Of a DNA stretch of 64,000 bases, positions 36,603 to 47,825 are shown piece by piece; the first letter of the stretch is position 1, and each line of letters starts with the position of its first letter. The position numbers and the translations under genes were made by a program. Source of the DNA: Paragorgia papillata (lineage: Eukaryota > Cnidaria > Anthozoa > Scleralcyonacea > Coralliidae). The notes beneath the pieces are model-generated. The model saw nothing but the letters and a program-made list of their open reading frames with translations. It searched no databases and was not told where the DNA came from. The DNA lies in NCBI GenBank assembly GCA_035771165.1, contig JAWNZC010000100.1, positions 2,677,501 to 2,741,500 on the forward strand, in the 5' to 3' direction.

Positions 36603-36745
36603 GGCGTGAGTCATTCGTGAGTCATTCGTAAGTCATTCGTGAGTCATGCGTGAGTCATTCGTGAGTCATTCGTGAGTCATTCGTGAGTCATTCGTGAGTC
36701 ATGTGCGAGTCATTCGTGAGTCATGCGTGAGTCACGCGTGAGCCA
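36603..36745 (+). repeat. 11-bp minisatellite of GTGAGTCATTC (AP-1-like sites)
   Basis: About thirteen units of GTGAGTCATTC, each containing TGAGTCA, the AP-1/bZIP consensus. The array ends in a block (GCTGAATATTAATGAGGCGG, then CATCCCTTTGGTCC and a G run, to 36800) that recurs inverted at 63268-63320 next to three TGACTCA units. Confidence 0.85.
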
Positions 36746-37336
36746 TGCTGAATATTAATGAGGCGGCATCCCTTTGGTCCTTATATGGGGGGGGGGGGTA
36801 TCTACTGCTGTTTGTCGCTGCTTGGGCTTGTTATTATTCCCGCTAGCTTCCACATACAACTATAGTTGACGTTTCCATTCCTGAAAATTATCTGCCAGAT
36901 TGCGGTTTGTCAGAACGAGTGTTGGAGGTAAATGAAATTGTGACATTTTCATTTATAGGTTCATTACACTCCGTTCTGCGCATGTACGAAACTAATGTTT
37001 ACATCTATACTTACGGGGGAAATACTGATACTTCATTCAAGATTATAAGCTTTTTGTATTCTTCTTCATTACTTGTACACGAAACAAAACATTTTTAGAA
37101 GAATCAGAAGAAATCCAAAGAGATATCCTCACCAAAACCCTTGGTTTTCTGCCATGTTGTTCCGAACGGTTTACACTGAGCAGAGTACTTCATATAATTA
37201 TCTTCGAATGACTGGTTTGTGAGGCTCACAAAAAGCAGATAGCGGATCACGCGCAGAACGGAGTGGAATGTACCTTTATATTACTGAAATTTAATCACAA
37301 TATACATGTCAGGAATCTTTAGGCGTATATGCTGCC

Positions 37337-37505
37337 ACCATGTTGAAAATATCTTATCTTATCGATAGAATACGTTAGGCAGTAAAGCATTAAATATACG
37401 TGTAGCTTTCCATTTTCTCCTTGCTCCAACAACCACCAAAGTGCGCACGCGCGAATACTCACATGCCTTCCCAAGATTGCGAGTTCAACGATAACTATCA
37501 ACAAA
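37337..37505 (+). repeat. direct repeat copy B (pair of 34090-34275)
   Basis: See copy A. It contains TTATCGATAGAATACGTTAG and GCGCACGCGCGAA. Confidence 0.75.
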
Positions 37506-37569
37506 TGTATAAATAATTATCTAACGATTCAGTATTACTGACAATTGTAGAACATTGCAAGCAAGTGTA

Positions 37570-37709
37570 CATTTAAATACAAAACAATGGACACTCCGAA
37601 AAGGGTTAACATTTTTATTCAACGTTTCGACTAACTTGCAGCCATCATCAGGAATGATGCTGGTGTAACGCGATCCACTATAAATACAATATAATAACTA
37701 AATGATGAT
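37570..37709 (-). mobile_element. Penelope-like element 3' tail, cut off by the Polinton
   Basis: Reverse complement of the PLE 3' end at 58960-59055 (ACTATAAATACAA, GGTGTAACGCGATC, CCGAAAAGGGTTAAC). It also retains a segment missing there, TTTCGACTAACTTGCAGCCA next to TCATCAGG. On the minus strand this reads CTGATGATGG...GTCGAAAC, a hammerhead-like core with one extra base before stem II. Confidence 0.75.
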
Positions 37710-37721
37710 GTCATAAGTAGT

Positions 37722-37865
37722 AAAGCTATACAGTGGTCATTGCTACTATTTAAAGAAGCCTTCTTGATCCATCGGCAGAAACCGTTGCTTAACCGCGGGA
37801 CAAAAGCTTCTAAGGAACTTGTCATCTTCAAATAATTATCATGTACAGTGTAATTATGTATGATA
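37722..37865 (+). repeat. inverted copy of the Polinton right flank at its left end
   Basis: PLE body sequence (AAAGCTATACAGTGGTCATT to ATTATGTATGATA) in plus orientation. It lies between the left target-duplication copy and the left TIR, and is the inverse of the right flank 47355-47498. An uninterrupted homologue is at about 58848-58960. Confidence 0.75.
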
Positions 37866-38130
37866 GTAGTATAGCACTTGGGGGTACTAGGACACTTTTT
37901 CAAGTATATGGCGAAATATTGTGGTTTGCTGTTATCTGGTTACAAATATTTGAATCTATATATTGATACTAATTTTGGTATAGGCGCAGTTTCTCAACCT
38001 TTCTTACTTAGCATGCCATTTTAGCCTGGAATCTATTGCAAAGTTTCCAGCGCTTTATACAAAAATTAATTGATCTATATATATATATCTTTTCAAATAT
38101 ATGGATGCGTTAAATTGGTTACAAAATATG
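37866..38130 (+). repeat. Polinton left terminal inverted repeat
   Basis: Pairs with 47100-47354 at roughly 75-80% identity by eye: GTAGTATAGCACTTGGGGGT, GTGGTTTGCTGTTATCTG, GGTATAGGCGCAGTTTC and TTGATCTATATAT occur in both. Confidence 0.85.
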
Positions 38131-38214
38131 TAATCCTACTATCTGGTCGACTCTAAAAATTGTTTGGTGACGTATCCTATAGTATGATTGGCGTGTACGG
38201 AGTCTTGTTTGTTG

Positions 38215-38496
38215 CTAGAAAGCTGACAGCTGTCTTATCCGTTCTATTAGTAGTTCAACAAAGATCTCATGTAGTTCATGTCCTCCTGACATTTGATGAG
38301 TACCCTCATCTATATTATAATTAATACAGAAGTTTGTACATATCCTTTTATTACAGCCAGAGCAGTTAATGAATGAATTTTTAGTTTCACAGCATATCTC
38401 ACACTCTAAGTATCCTGTTAACGCGTGGTTGATTAGTCTACTGATAGAGTCTACAGTGCTAGTCGGATATAATGATATTGATATTATACAGTCCAC
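38215..38496 (-). CDS. small Cys-rich protein in Polinton, unrecognised
   Basis: 93-codon frame. Residues 32-57 hold C-x2-C-x9-C-x2-C-x4-C-x3-C, a zinc-finger pattern related in spacing to that of the gene at 35429-36016. It is the gene nearest the left TIR on the minus strand. Start (Met) is plausible but untested. Confidence 0.4.
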   Translation of the reverse strand: MDCIISISLYPTSTVDSISRLINHALTGYLECEICCETKNSFINCSGCNKRICTNFCINYNIDEGTHQMSGGHELHEIFVELLIERIRQLSAF

Positions 38497-38719
38497 TACG
38501 ATCCGAGTCTTGCGTCTGTGAGGATAATGCTATGTCATCTATACCTAATGCTTATCTAATTGTGAACATTCAGGTACATACATCTAGTCTCTTCGTCTAT
38601 GAGTCTATTGGTTTTCATTAGTCTACATACTTGATGTTTCATTAGCTGGCCCGCTTTCGTGCTCTGGCTCATCGGGCTTGCTAGTGTACTGGGAAACGAC
38701 GTGCTTTCCAATTGTGTTA

Positions 38720-39062
38720 TCACCGCTTAGAATTCCCAACATTCGAAGATATGGTGATATCCTCGAAACGATACTCTCTGTCTTTCTTAAGCTTATCATT
38801 CTGTAACTCCTTATCTAGTTCTTCGCTGCTTTCAATAGCATCTAGTCCACCAAGCATTCCTGCGAATTTGCTTATAAGCAGGTCTGTGAGAAATTGGTTG
38901 GCCCTATCAAGTCTTTTCCTTTCGAATTCCCTGTGAACTTTATTTATGACTTTAGCTGACGCTTTTTTAAGGTAGGCCACATATTGAGTGGTGTTACCGT
39001 CCTCCGACTCCCTTATCAGTTTGGCGCGCTTCTCTTCAATGGAGTTTCTGTCTGGTGTCCCC
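38720..39062 (-). pseudogene. Polinton-associated gene, function not recognised
   Basis: The frame from about 39062 (after an in-frame TAG) to 38720 reads NSIEEKRAKLIRESEDG then a Lys/Glu-rich helical region and ELDKELQNDKLKKDREYR. An upstream stretch NIFVVNDVVNQPRG (about 39105-39065) joins it after a one-base frameshift. Likely a structural or packaging gene of the Polinton; I cannot name it. Confidence 0.4.
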
Positions 39063-39356
39063 TAGGTTGATTCACAACGTCATTCACAACGAAGATGTTG
39101 CGTTTATCGTTCGCGGTAGTACTATACTAGGGACAAATCAGGATCTTTATGTGCTCAGGAAGTAGACTGACTCTTGCCGAATACATCGCGATCTGCAGAC
39201 TTCGTATCTCCCGTAACGTTGTTGGTCAATTTCTAGCACCTGTTTACAAAGATTACTATGGCTAACACTACGGATAGTGGCGCTTTTAGTGCAAAAATAA
39301 GACAAGCTAGGGAAGTACCTTGTCGTCGAGCTTAGCAAATTTTTTAGTTACAACTG

Positions 39357-40258
39357 TTGCTTAGTCCATGCTGAAGTCATATGGATCTGGGCAAAGCATA
39401 AATATATCACCGTTTAAGCAAAACTTGAATTATTGTGTGCTCTTATTATTTACTGTTGAGTATTTCCATTATTATGGTCGTTAATACGCACGCGCGCCAC
39501 CATCTTGTCCCAAATTTCTGGCAACGCGTAAGACAGACTTCGACCTGTGCTGTAAAGAGACACAACTTCATCATATGATGGACTCTCTATTGTTTCGTAC
39601 TCAAGTTGCATGTTCTCCAGTGTGTAGCCAGCCACAGTTTGTCAACCCTGCGCAACCATGATGTCGGAAGCTCTGGCGATGGTTAGGATATATTCGAAAT
39701 CGTTGTTCATAGCGTATGGTGCGTGTAGTCCGTGGTCAGCGAGCACCTTTGATATGCATATCTTTTGCTTGGTGCCATGGATAGCATACACTAGTGCATC
39801 ACTTACATTTGATGCGTCGCCTGAGTTAGCTGCACTGTCATCTTTTGAAATGAGTTTTCTGAGGTAATCAACTACGATTCCTTACTGTGGCATGTTATTG
39901 CGTTCACTCTTAGTTTTCCACAAGTCTTGGTAGACCTCGTACAGGGACTCTGCGTTGTTATCATACACTGTTTCACCAGCAAACTTAATTAGTAGACGTG
40001 ATACGATATTTTTTGACAGGTTGTTTAGGAACCATGATTTAGCGTTCTTATTTTTGAAGTCAAATACTAGGCTAATACTTCCTGGACGTGGTACACACCT
40101 TGTGATAGCTTAGGTACGTTAATATATAGTTCCTCGCCTTCTATTGCACTATTCGGATTCATGGTTACTAGGTGTCGTAGTCGTTTACCTTTTAGAGAAG
40201 TCATATGGCTCTTTCTGAAGCCTGGAATTAAGGTCTTCGTTAAGGTTTGCAGGTTCAT
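39357..40258 (-). pseudogene. Polinton major capsid protein gene, fragmented
   Basis: The N-terminal part (40258-40067) contains LRHLVTMNPNSAIEGEELYI and VPKLSQGVYHV. The middle (about 40060-39650) is scattered over frames. The C-terminal part (39635-39450) reads MQLEYETIESPSYDEVVSLY and TGRSLSYALPEIWDKMV. Both blocks fit the double-jelly-roll capsid protein of Polintons as I remember it. Several frameshifts and stops; the C-terminal ~150 residues appear lost. Confidence 0.55.
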
Positions 40259-40850
40259 TTCTGTACAGCGCTCTCAATTCGTCAGAATTTATGCCAGAAA
40301 AATAAAATAGATATCGTTAGAAAGCTATTAATTTGTAGAATACAATGGTGTCTTTGATTTTGCAATAAACACAAACCGTTAATAGTTGCGAATTTTAGGG
40401 GCGACTCAAGTAAAAAGCGTTTTATTTCGTTCACAATGTTTTTTGTAGTTTGATTCCGAGATAAATTTCCAGCAAAACGGTGTCAGCGTTTTTATTTATT
40501 TATCGCCTGGTTTCGAATTTATGACTTATTTTGTCCGGATGTTGGTCGAAAAACAGCATTTTCAACTTTGATCGTCAATAAATTCGGAAAAGCTCAACAT
40601 ATCAAAAAACGCTGAAACCGTTTTGCTGGAAATTTATCTCAGAAGCGACTGCGAAAAAAGATTTTGAGCAAAATAAAACGCTTTTTACTTAAGTCGCCCA
40701 AAGTGATGCCCTCTGGTTTTAATTAAAAACATTAACAACTATTAACGGTTTGTGTTCATCGCGAAACCATGCAAAGACACCATTTTATTCTACAAATTAA
40801 TTCCTTTCTAATGATATCTATGACGAATTGAGAGCGCTTTACAGAAATGA
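40258..40850. repeat. 590-bp fold-back inside the Polinton
   Basis: Arms 40258-40530 and about 40585-40850 are inverted copies (for example AAATTTCCAGCAAAACGG and its inverse, and CTCTCAATTCGTC / GACGAATTGAGAG). Similarity extends ~25 bases beyond on both sides into sequence coding RNEPANLNEDL / RNDPANLNKEI, so the event duplicated part of a gene in inverted orientation. Confidence 0.8.
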
Positions 40851-40899
40851 CCCTGCAAACCTTAACAAAGAGATTAATTGTGTTTCTTGCATTATAAAC

Positions 40900-42010
40900 C
40901 AGGTAGGGTTGTTTTTTGTCTCCTCTGCTTGTAATAATCGTACGCGAACCATGTTGCAACAAGGGCGAGTACCCATAGATTGCTTGCTAATCAGGATAAA
41001 GCTACTGCACCGTATTTTAATAGGGCTACTAATAGGCTGCCAACGGCGGTGATAATGGGACCTAAAACTGGACCAAGCCTTTTTGCTAGCTTTTTGAAGG
41101 TGTTGTAAACGGATTGTCCAAATTATTTCGTAGCATGTGCACCTTTTTTTATAGCATGACGTGCGCCAAGTATAACGGTTGTTATTGAGGAAGCTACAGT
41201 TAATCCTAGTGCACTAGCGCCAAGCCAATTATCCTTTATCCATTTTTTGAAACGCTCCAATCGTGACAGATCATTGATGCTCTTGTTGTTTCTGACATCC
41301 TCCTGAAATATTGATTTAGCCTCTTTTATTTCTGGGCGGCTCACCTTTCTCCACAATGTAAACTAAGTCGGTTTTCGGTTCGGCGATTTCCTGCATGTTT
41401 TTGTACAGCTGTTCCTTTCCAGTGTCAGTCTCCCTAGTAGCTTTCAGTCTGTATTTATCTGTATTTTAGTATTCAGCGTCACCTTTTGGGTCCAATATTC
41501 CTGTGAATTCACGAAGCTCTTTGTCTGATATTACTAAATCTTCAATCTTCTCAGCACGTTCATGTAGACGATTGTGGATACTGTTTACGGAGTCCTTTAG
41601 TATCTCATTGCGCACACTTTCAGGAGGTGATGATATGTCTATTTGTTCGTTACCGCCGCCTTGCCATAAACTATTGTCTTCTAGTCGTCTCCTAAGATTG
41701 GTTAACCTTCCACCTGATTTCGGTGGCTTGTACGTTTTGCTTTTCTCTCTAACCATCATTCCCATTCGTTCGGGCGTGTGTTCAGTGCACGTTACATCTT
41801 CGTTTATCACATTTCGGACCACTATACTTGGTTTAATTTCGTATCCTCAGATATTTCTCTAACAGTGTCACCGGTGCTCTTAATAATTGAATCGGTTAGT
41901 TTGTCAAACTCTATTGATTCGGTCGTGTTCTCGTTTAGTTTTTTCACTGTCCATTTCTGGGTGTTGACCTCTCTAACGTCTAGACCATTATAGACAAGAG
42001 TAGTGGCCAA
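40900..42010 (-). pseudogene. Polinton minor-capsid-like / membrane-segment gene
   Basis: Frames 42010-41822, 41822-41466 and 41356-40900 follow each other with shifts. The upper part is charged (RLTNLRRRLEDNSLWQGGG). The lower part (41260-40920) has three hydrophobic segments: NWLGASALGLTVASSITTVI, LGPVLGPIITAVGSLLVALL and LASNLWVLALVATWFAYDYY, interrupted by a TAA near 41121 and a TGA near 41000. Position between capsid and integrase genes suggests a virion component; the name is an inference. Confidence 0.45.
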
Positions 42011-42137
42011 GCCGCCTTGTTTTACGGCGCCTCATCTTGTGAAGTGAGTGTTTTTCAGTATGCTAAACCCATCCTTGTTATTTAGTAGAGGTCGGGAGCC
42101 TGAGCCAACAGAGAAGGCTAGAAACGATCTCAGGAAT

Positions 42138-42614
42138 TTAACGCTTTTTGGAACGTTTTTCCTCTGAAAGCCTTTTGTCGAAATAACCTTGGTTGTTGAC
42201 GAGTTTGTTAATATAGGTGTTTAAGTTGTCCCTCGTTCCAAGCTCTTGCACCACAGCTCTGTCTTTCTGATAGTAATTTAAATCAGCGTCAACCCAAGCG
42301 GTTTCATTGTGGTCGCGTCCTCTGATAGTCACCGTTTTATCATTATCAGTAAATGAAGTTTCAGCTTCTTTACGCCTGTCCCTTTCAAGTTCAATATTCT
42401 CAAGTTCAATATTCTCAAGTGCATTATTAAAGTTTCTGTACTTTACCCTAACTTCTTCAGGCGTTTCATCGTTATCTCCGAACTGTTTATATAGACGGTC
42501 TTTTTCTATAGAAATATTCTTGAAATTATCAGTTAATTGTTCATTACTGAAATTCTCTAGTTTGTCAATTTTAAAATTTTCCATTTCAAAGTCGTCAAAG
42601 CCTCCTTCTGCCAT
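42138..42614 (-). CDS. Polinton hypothetical protein, acidic coiled-coil-like
   Basis: The frame continues upstream to 42680, but the ATG at 42612-42614 (MAEGGFDDFEMENF) is the natural start: 158 codons. Rich in Glu, Asp, Asn and Arg, with heptad-like spacing (NALENIELENIELERDRRK) from a short tandem duplication of TTCAATATTCTCAAG at about 42390-42420. It lies just after the integrase gene on the same strand, with no overlap if this start is right. Family not recognised. Confidence 0.5.
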   Translation of the reverse strand: MAEGGFDDFEMENFKIDKLENFSNEQLTDNFKNISIEKDRLYKQFGDNDETPEEVRVKYRNFNNALENIELENIELERDRRKEAETSFTDNDKTVTIRGRDHNETAWVDADLNYYQKDRAVVQELGTRDNLNTYINKLVNNQGYFDKRLSEEKRSKKR

Positions 42615-42624
42615 TGTATATACA

Positions 42625-43371
42625 CTAACCGAGATTTTGTATGTCACTCTCTGGAATCCAACTGTTATGCTTACTGTCATAGCCTAACCACTTCACCAGT
42701 ACCATCTTTTTACCTCTCATCTTCTTTCGCTTGACTATTTTTTTCCACACGGTATACGTCGTCCTTTTGTCCACAGCTGATAGCTCCTCTTCGTAGAATT
42801 TACCAATAATAGGCTCGTTGTCCAGATCAGATATCTCGTACACATTAGGGTCACCGCGTATGACTCCCGTTACTTTAAACAGTTCCTCAGTGAAGTCAGC
42901 CTCATATCCTTTCTTGAATGTGCTTTTGTACTTTGAAATCCTAACAGTGTCACCAACTTTGAATGTAGGCAGTGGGTACTCTACAAAATGGTGACCAAAT
43001 AATGTATCCCATGCTTCACTTTCATTTTTCTTGTTTACACTAGCTGCTTTCATAAGGATAGTACTGTGTTTGGTATTACTGTAGTTTCTCGCAAGCTCAT
43101 CCAGGACGTCAATCCATTTGTATGTACCCTTACTGTAGAAGTACTTCCACATAGACATCTTGAGTGTTCTGTTAAACCGCTCTACAACAGCCCTCTTATC
43201 AGAGTTTGTGCTAATGTATTTGAGGCCATGTTTCTCCAGTAGCGTTTTGACACGAACGTTGTAGAACTCCTTTCCATCGTCAAATTGTGCTAACTTTGGA
43301 TAAGCATCAAATCGGTACTTGAACTGTTTCAGAAGCTCTTCTACAGCTTTGGTCATGTTGCCAGAACGAGA
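42625..43371 (-). pseudogene. Polinton integrase with chromodomain, N-terminus lost
   Basis: From about residue 40 of the frame: MTKAVEELLKQFKYRF, then FDDGKEFYN (second catalytic Asp) and AVVERFNRTLKMSMWKYFYS (catalytic Glu), a C-terminal SH3-like region (FKVGDTVRISKYKS) and a chromodomain (MVLVKWLGYDSKHNSWIPES). This is the Polinton/Maverick integrase type. The zinc domain and first catalytic Asp are missing. The frame upstream of 43371 (to 43479) is unrelated sequence and the junction looks like a deletion or insertion breakpoint. The region kept is free of stops, the best preserved gene here. Confidence 0.85.
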
Positions 43372-43690
43372 TGGTTCCCATGGTTCCCGAACGAGATCCC
43401 GATGCATCGATGAAGAAGAAGAGTCAGCATAGCTAGACGCTGGATGGCCAAGTTGCTCCTTGAGAAAGGATACGTCCATAGAAACTATAGAAGTAGGGTC
43501 GTATATGAGTTCCTAAAAATAGCGAATATACTCAGAAGCGTCTGTAAATTGCATAATATCAGTTGTTACGACTTTTACGTTATCCGTCTGGCATCAAGAC
43601 TTAGGATACCGCTGCTTAAACAACCAAATGGCATGCTGGGCAGGAGGAAGCAGTTTGAAGACAGACTGTATGTTACAGTACAGTCTAGGG
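43372..43690. other. junction sequence between integrase and SINE
   Basis: Unidentified. The minus-strand text FLKEQLGHPASSY next to the integrase faintly recalls the end of tyrosine recombinases, too short to call. Confidence 0.25.
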
Positions 43691-44100
43691 AGCACGGATG
43701 GCGTGTGCTGTTAGGGCGCTGCCTCTCACCAATAGTTAAGCACGGTTAGATGGGGTTAGTACTTGGATGGGTGACCGTCTGGGAACAGCCCCGTTCTCGT
43801 GCTTGGGACTCATGTGAGTAGAGTTTAGTTGATCTCTCCTGTGCTCCGAGGGTTTTTCGCCGGGTTATCTGGTTTTCCTCCCTCCGTAAAATCAACCCCT
43901 AGGGCTTAGCTGGGATCCGTGGTCTGAACTGTGTCGTATGGATGCTGCTTACAGCGCCTTTGATATGCCTCGACACGGCCACATTGAAGGATCCTTAGGA
44001 CTAATTTGGTTGTAAAGATACACGTTTGATGTATGGGCGCATGTGAACGTATTTGAATGAAGCATGCGCGCTATAAGAATTAAATATTATTATTAGTAGT
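43691..44100 (+). mobile_element. 5S-rRNA-derived SINE, uninterrupted copy
   Basis: 5S-like head (GTTAGTACTTGGATGGG, GTGACCGTCTGGGAACAGC) at 43750-43795, a body (CTCCTGTGCTCCGAGGG, CCTCCCTCCGTAAAATC) and a tail of ATTATTATTA repeats near 44085. It is the reference for the MITE insertion at 10167 and lies between integrase and polymerase genes of the Polinton. Confidence 0.8.
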
Positions 44101-45171
44101 ATACCCTACACTAAAATGGGATTGTGATCATCTGTCTGGTACCGATAAAATGTACCAATCTATGGCTAGAGCGTAATGAATAATACTTTTCCAACCATTA
44201 TTATGGCCCTTATCTATTTGTAAAAATATATAGGAGCATTCTTTTAAAGCACTATCATGTCTTTAACCATAAACAGGCTGAAGGCGGTCTCACGTTGGAT
44301 ACAGTACATGAGTAGAAATGCGAGTTCAAATCTGGAGACCAGTACAAAAAATAAATCTGAGCGGCCAGGAGCAAAAACCGCGTATAGCGGAGACAAAAAT
44401 ATAGTCTATAGTAAGTATATGAAGAGTGATCGTAACGATTTAGTCCATAAATTATTGTCAGGTCTATCCGACAGCGAATTACGGCAATTAGTTAAGCTAC
44501 GTGAAGGTATGAAAAAGCAGGTTGGTCAATGCCTTCATTACGTGAAACCAAACGCTTTGAGAAGGTGTTTGGCGACATTAATAAAGACAATGCTATGTTG
44601 AGCAAACAGATTATAATGAAAGAGAATCTAAGTACAATAGCATTATCCGAAAAATAAAAGCGCCACGGTTGAAAGCAGCCCTACGTGTTAAGCCAACTCT
44701 ACTTACCCACGCTCCGAGAGGCTATACAAAGTCATACCAGTTTAGCCTAATAATCCAAACCAACCTTTGTTATAAAACCGCTTATTTTAACAGTAAAACT
44801 AAGACCGTGATAAACGGATCAGATATTTAGGACAGTGTAACGCAGACAGAAATGAAACACTACAAAGAGTTGGTCAATGGATCTCAGAAGGAAGTGGCTG
44901 GGTCATTGACGAAATTAATGAACAATATGTGAATATATCTATTTACAAACCATCAAAAGGATCATCGTATACCCCATTGCCTGCAGAACTAAGCAACCCG
45001 CGAAAAGGCCTGGTCCACATCAAGAACAAAGACGATGAGTGCTTCAGATGGTGTCACATTAGGCATATCAGCCCTATAAGGACATACATTCCAAGCGTAT
45101 AAGTAAAAGCGATAAAGCCTACCTCAGTAAGCTAGACTACTCCGGCGTAGAATTTCCTGTCAGCCAAGAGA

Positions 45172-45794
<623 letters not shown>

Positions 45795-47099
45795 CCACAA
45801 GCTAGAGAAACAGAACTCTATCAATATTAACGTATTCTTTATGAAGACACGCAAACTGTTTCCAGTTTATATCTCAAAAGAAAGCAACAAGAGTGTCATA
45901 AACCTTCTACTGATAACAGAGGGTGAAAAGCAGCACTACGTTCTCATAACTGACTTCAACCGTTTTATGTATAGTCAGTCCAAACATAAGAACAAAAAGC
46001 ATTTCTGTATGAGATACTTACAATGCTTCAGTTCACAGAAAGTACTGAGTGACCAACAATGATAACTGCGCAGAGGTGCAAGCTATATCAAGATGCCTGA
46101 AAAGGATAAAAACATTTTGAAATATAACAATTACTATAGGCAGTTACAAATGCCGTCCGTATATAGTATATGCCGATTTTGAAGCGATCACTGAAAAGAT
46201 AAGCGGATGTCGACCAAGCAATGAAAAGTAACACCCCGATGCCTATCAAAAGCATACCGATTGTGGATAAGGCTATAAGCTAGCCTGTTGCTATGACGAT
46301 ACACTCATCAAGCCAGAAAAAGTGTTCCGAGGTAAGAATATGTAAACCGGTTCATGCACGATCGATATGCTTGACGAGGTAGACTATTGTAAGAGAATTA
46401 AGAAGGAGCATTTTAATAAATATTAAATTCAGTTTTTGGAAACACCATGGAGAACATCAGAAAGAGGATTGATGTTAGGCTGGTAACGAACAAGGATAAG
46501 TTGCTTAAGCTAATGTCAAAGCCGACATTTGTTAGCGGCAAAATATTCAACGAGGATCTGGTAGCTGTTCACAAAAGCAAAGAGACTTTAACATTAAACA
46601 GACATGCATACGTAGGCATGCGCATTCTAAACTTGAGCAAGACGCTGATGTATAGCTTCCACTATAAATACATTAAAATGAAATACGGCGATAAAGGACA
46701 AGCATTTATTTGACAACAGCGATTATCCAAAAGAGAGTCCATTCCACTTTTCTGAAAATACAAAAGTCATTGGGGAATTTAAAGACGAGCCATCAGTGTA
46801 CTCTTACAGATGTACTCTAACATGAAGGACAATGGGCAAGGCGAAAAGACGGCCAAGGGTATTAAGAAGGCTGCCATAAAGAAGCAAATAAGACGTGAGA
46901 ATTACCGAGAGACGTTATTCGATGATAAGCAAATGCTTCATAACATGAAGACTATTAGAGGCGTTAGACATCAGATAAGCAGTTATATCATCAATAAAAT
47001 ATCGCTGTCATGTTTTGACGATAAGAGGTTCATACTACAGGATGGGGTAAGAAGTCTATAGCTTACGGTTACTATAGAATAATGAGATAGGATGGTGTA

Positions 47100-47354
47100 A
47101 TTCAACCGAGCAATAGGATTAAACGCATCCAAATATTTGAGAAGATATATAGATCAATTTATTTTTGTATCAAGCGCTGGTCACTTAGCAATGATACCAG
47201 GCTAACATTCCACGCTAAGTATCCACGCCAAGTAGGAAACTGCGCCTATACCGAAATTAGTATCAATATATAGATTCCAATATTTGTAAGCAGATAACAG
47301 CAAACCACAATATACTGGGAAAAGCGTCCTAGTACCCCCAAGTGCTATACTACT
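47100..47354 (-). repeat. Polinton right terminal inverted repeat
   Basis: Inverse of the left repeat; it begins ~20 bases after the end of the polymerase gene. Confidence 0.85.
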
Positions 47355-47825
47355 ATCATACATAATTATACTGTGCATGATAATTATTTAAAGATGACAA
47401 GTACCTTAGAAGCTTTTGTCCCGCGGTTAATCAACGACTTCTGCCGATGGACCCAGAGGGCTTCTTTAAATTGTAGCAATGACCAATGTACAGCTTTGTC
47501 TATTATTTCACGGTTGTGAAGGATTAGTTGTTATCAAATGGTAGGCTCGTTAAGATTAAGGAAGTTAGAAGGCAAATTTAACAAATTATTTGAATATTGA
47601 AACTGTTCACAAGAGTTAATGTGACTATGAATTTCAGAGTCGTTTTTGTGGGCGTGTTCTTTAATATTGGTAATCAGGCAGCGGTCAATTTTTCCAATAT
47701 AGGAGGCATGGCACCCAAGACAAGTAAGCTTGTCAACAGAGCTTTGTTGTTCTTTGGGAGCCCGATCTTTCAAGGATAAGAAGGTGATCGAGTTAGTGGT
47801 GTCCCAAAGTGTGATAAATTAAAGT
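47355..47825 (-). pseudogene. Penelope-like element fragment with GIY-YIG domain
   Basis: Minus-strand frame (47773-47534) reads LTCLGCHASYIGKIDRCLIT, the GIY-YIG endonuclease core as in endonuclease-positive PLEs, then EHAHKNDSEIHSHINSCEQF and LPSNFLNLNEPT. It matches 58512-58960 of the longer PLE in opposite orientation. The 5' side is truncated at 47825, the 3' side cut by the Polinton. Confidence 0.75.

Noticed and set aside
36196..36745. CRISPR array
   Set aside because: Units are directly contiguous minisatellite or long tandem copies without unique spacers; context is eukaryotic.
43372..43479. Tyrosine recombinase end fused to integrase
   Set aside because: Only about ten residues (LKEQLGH) resemble it; too short to support.
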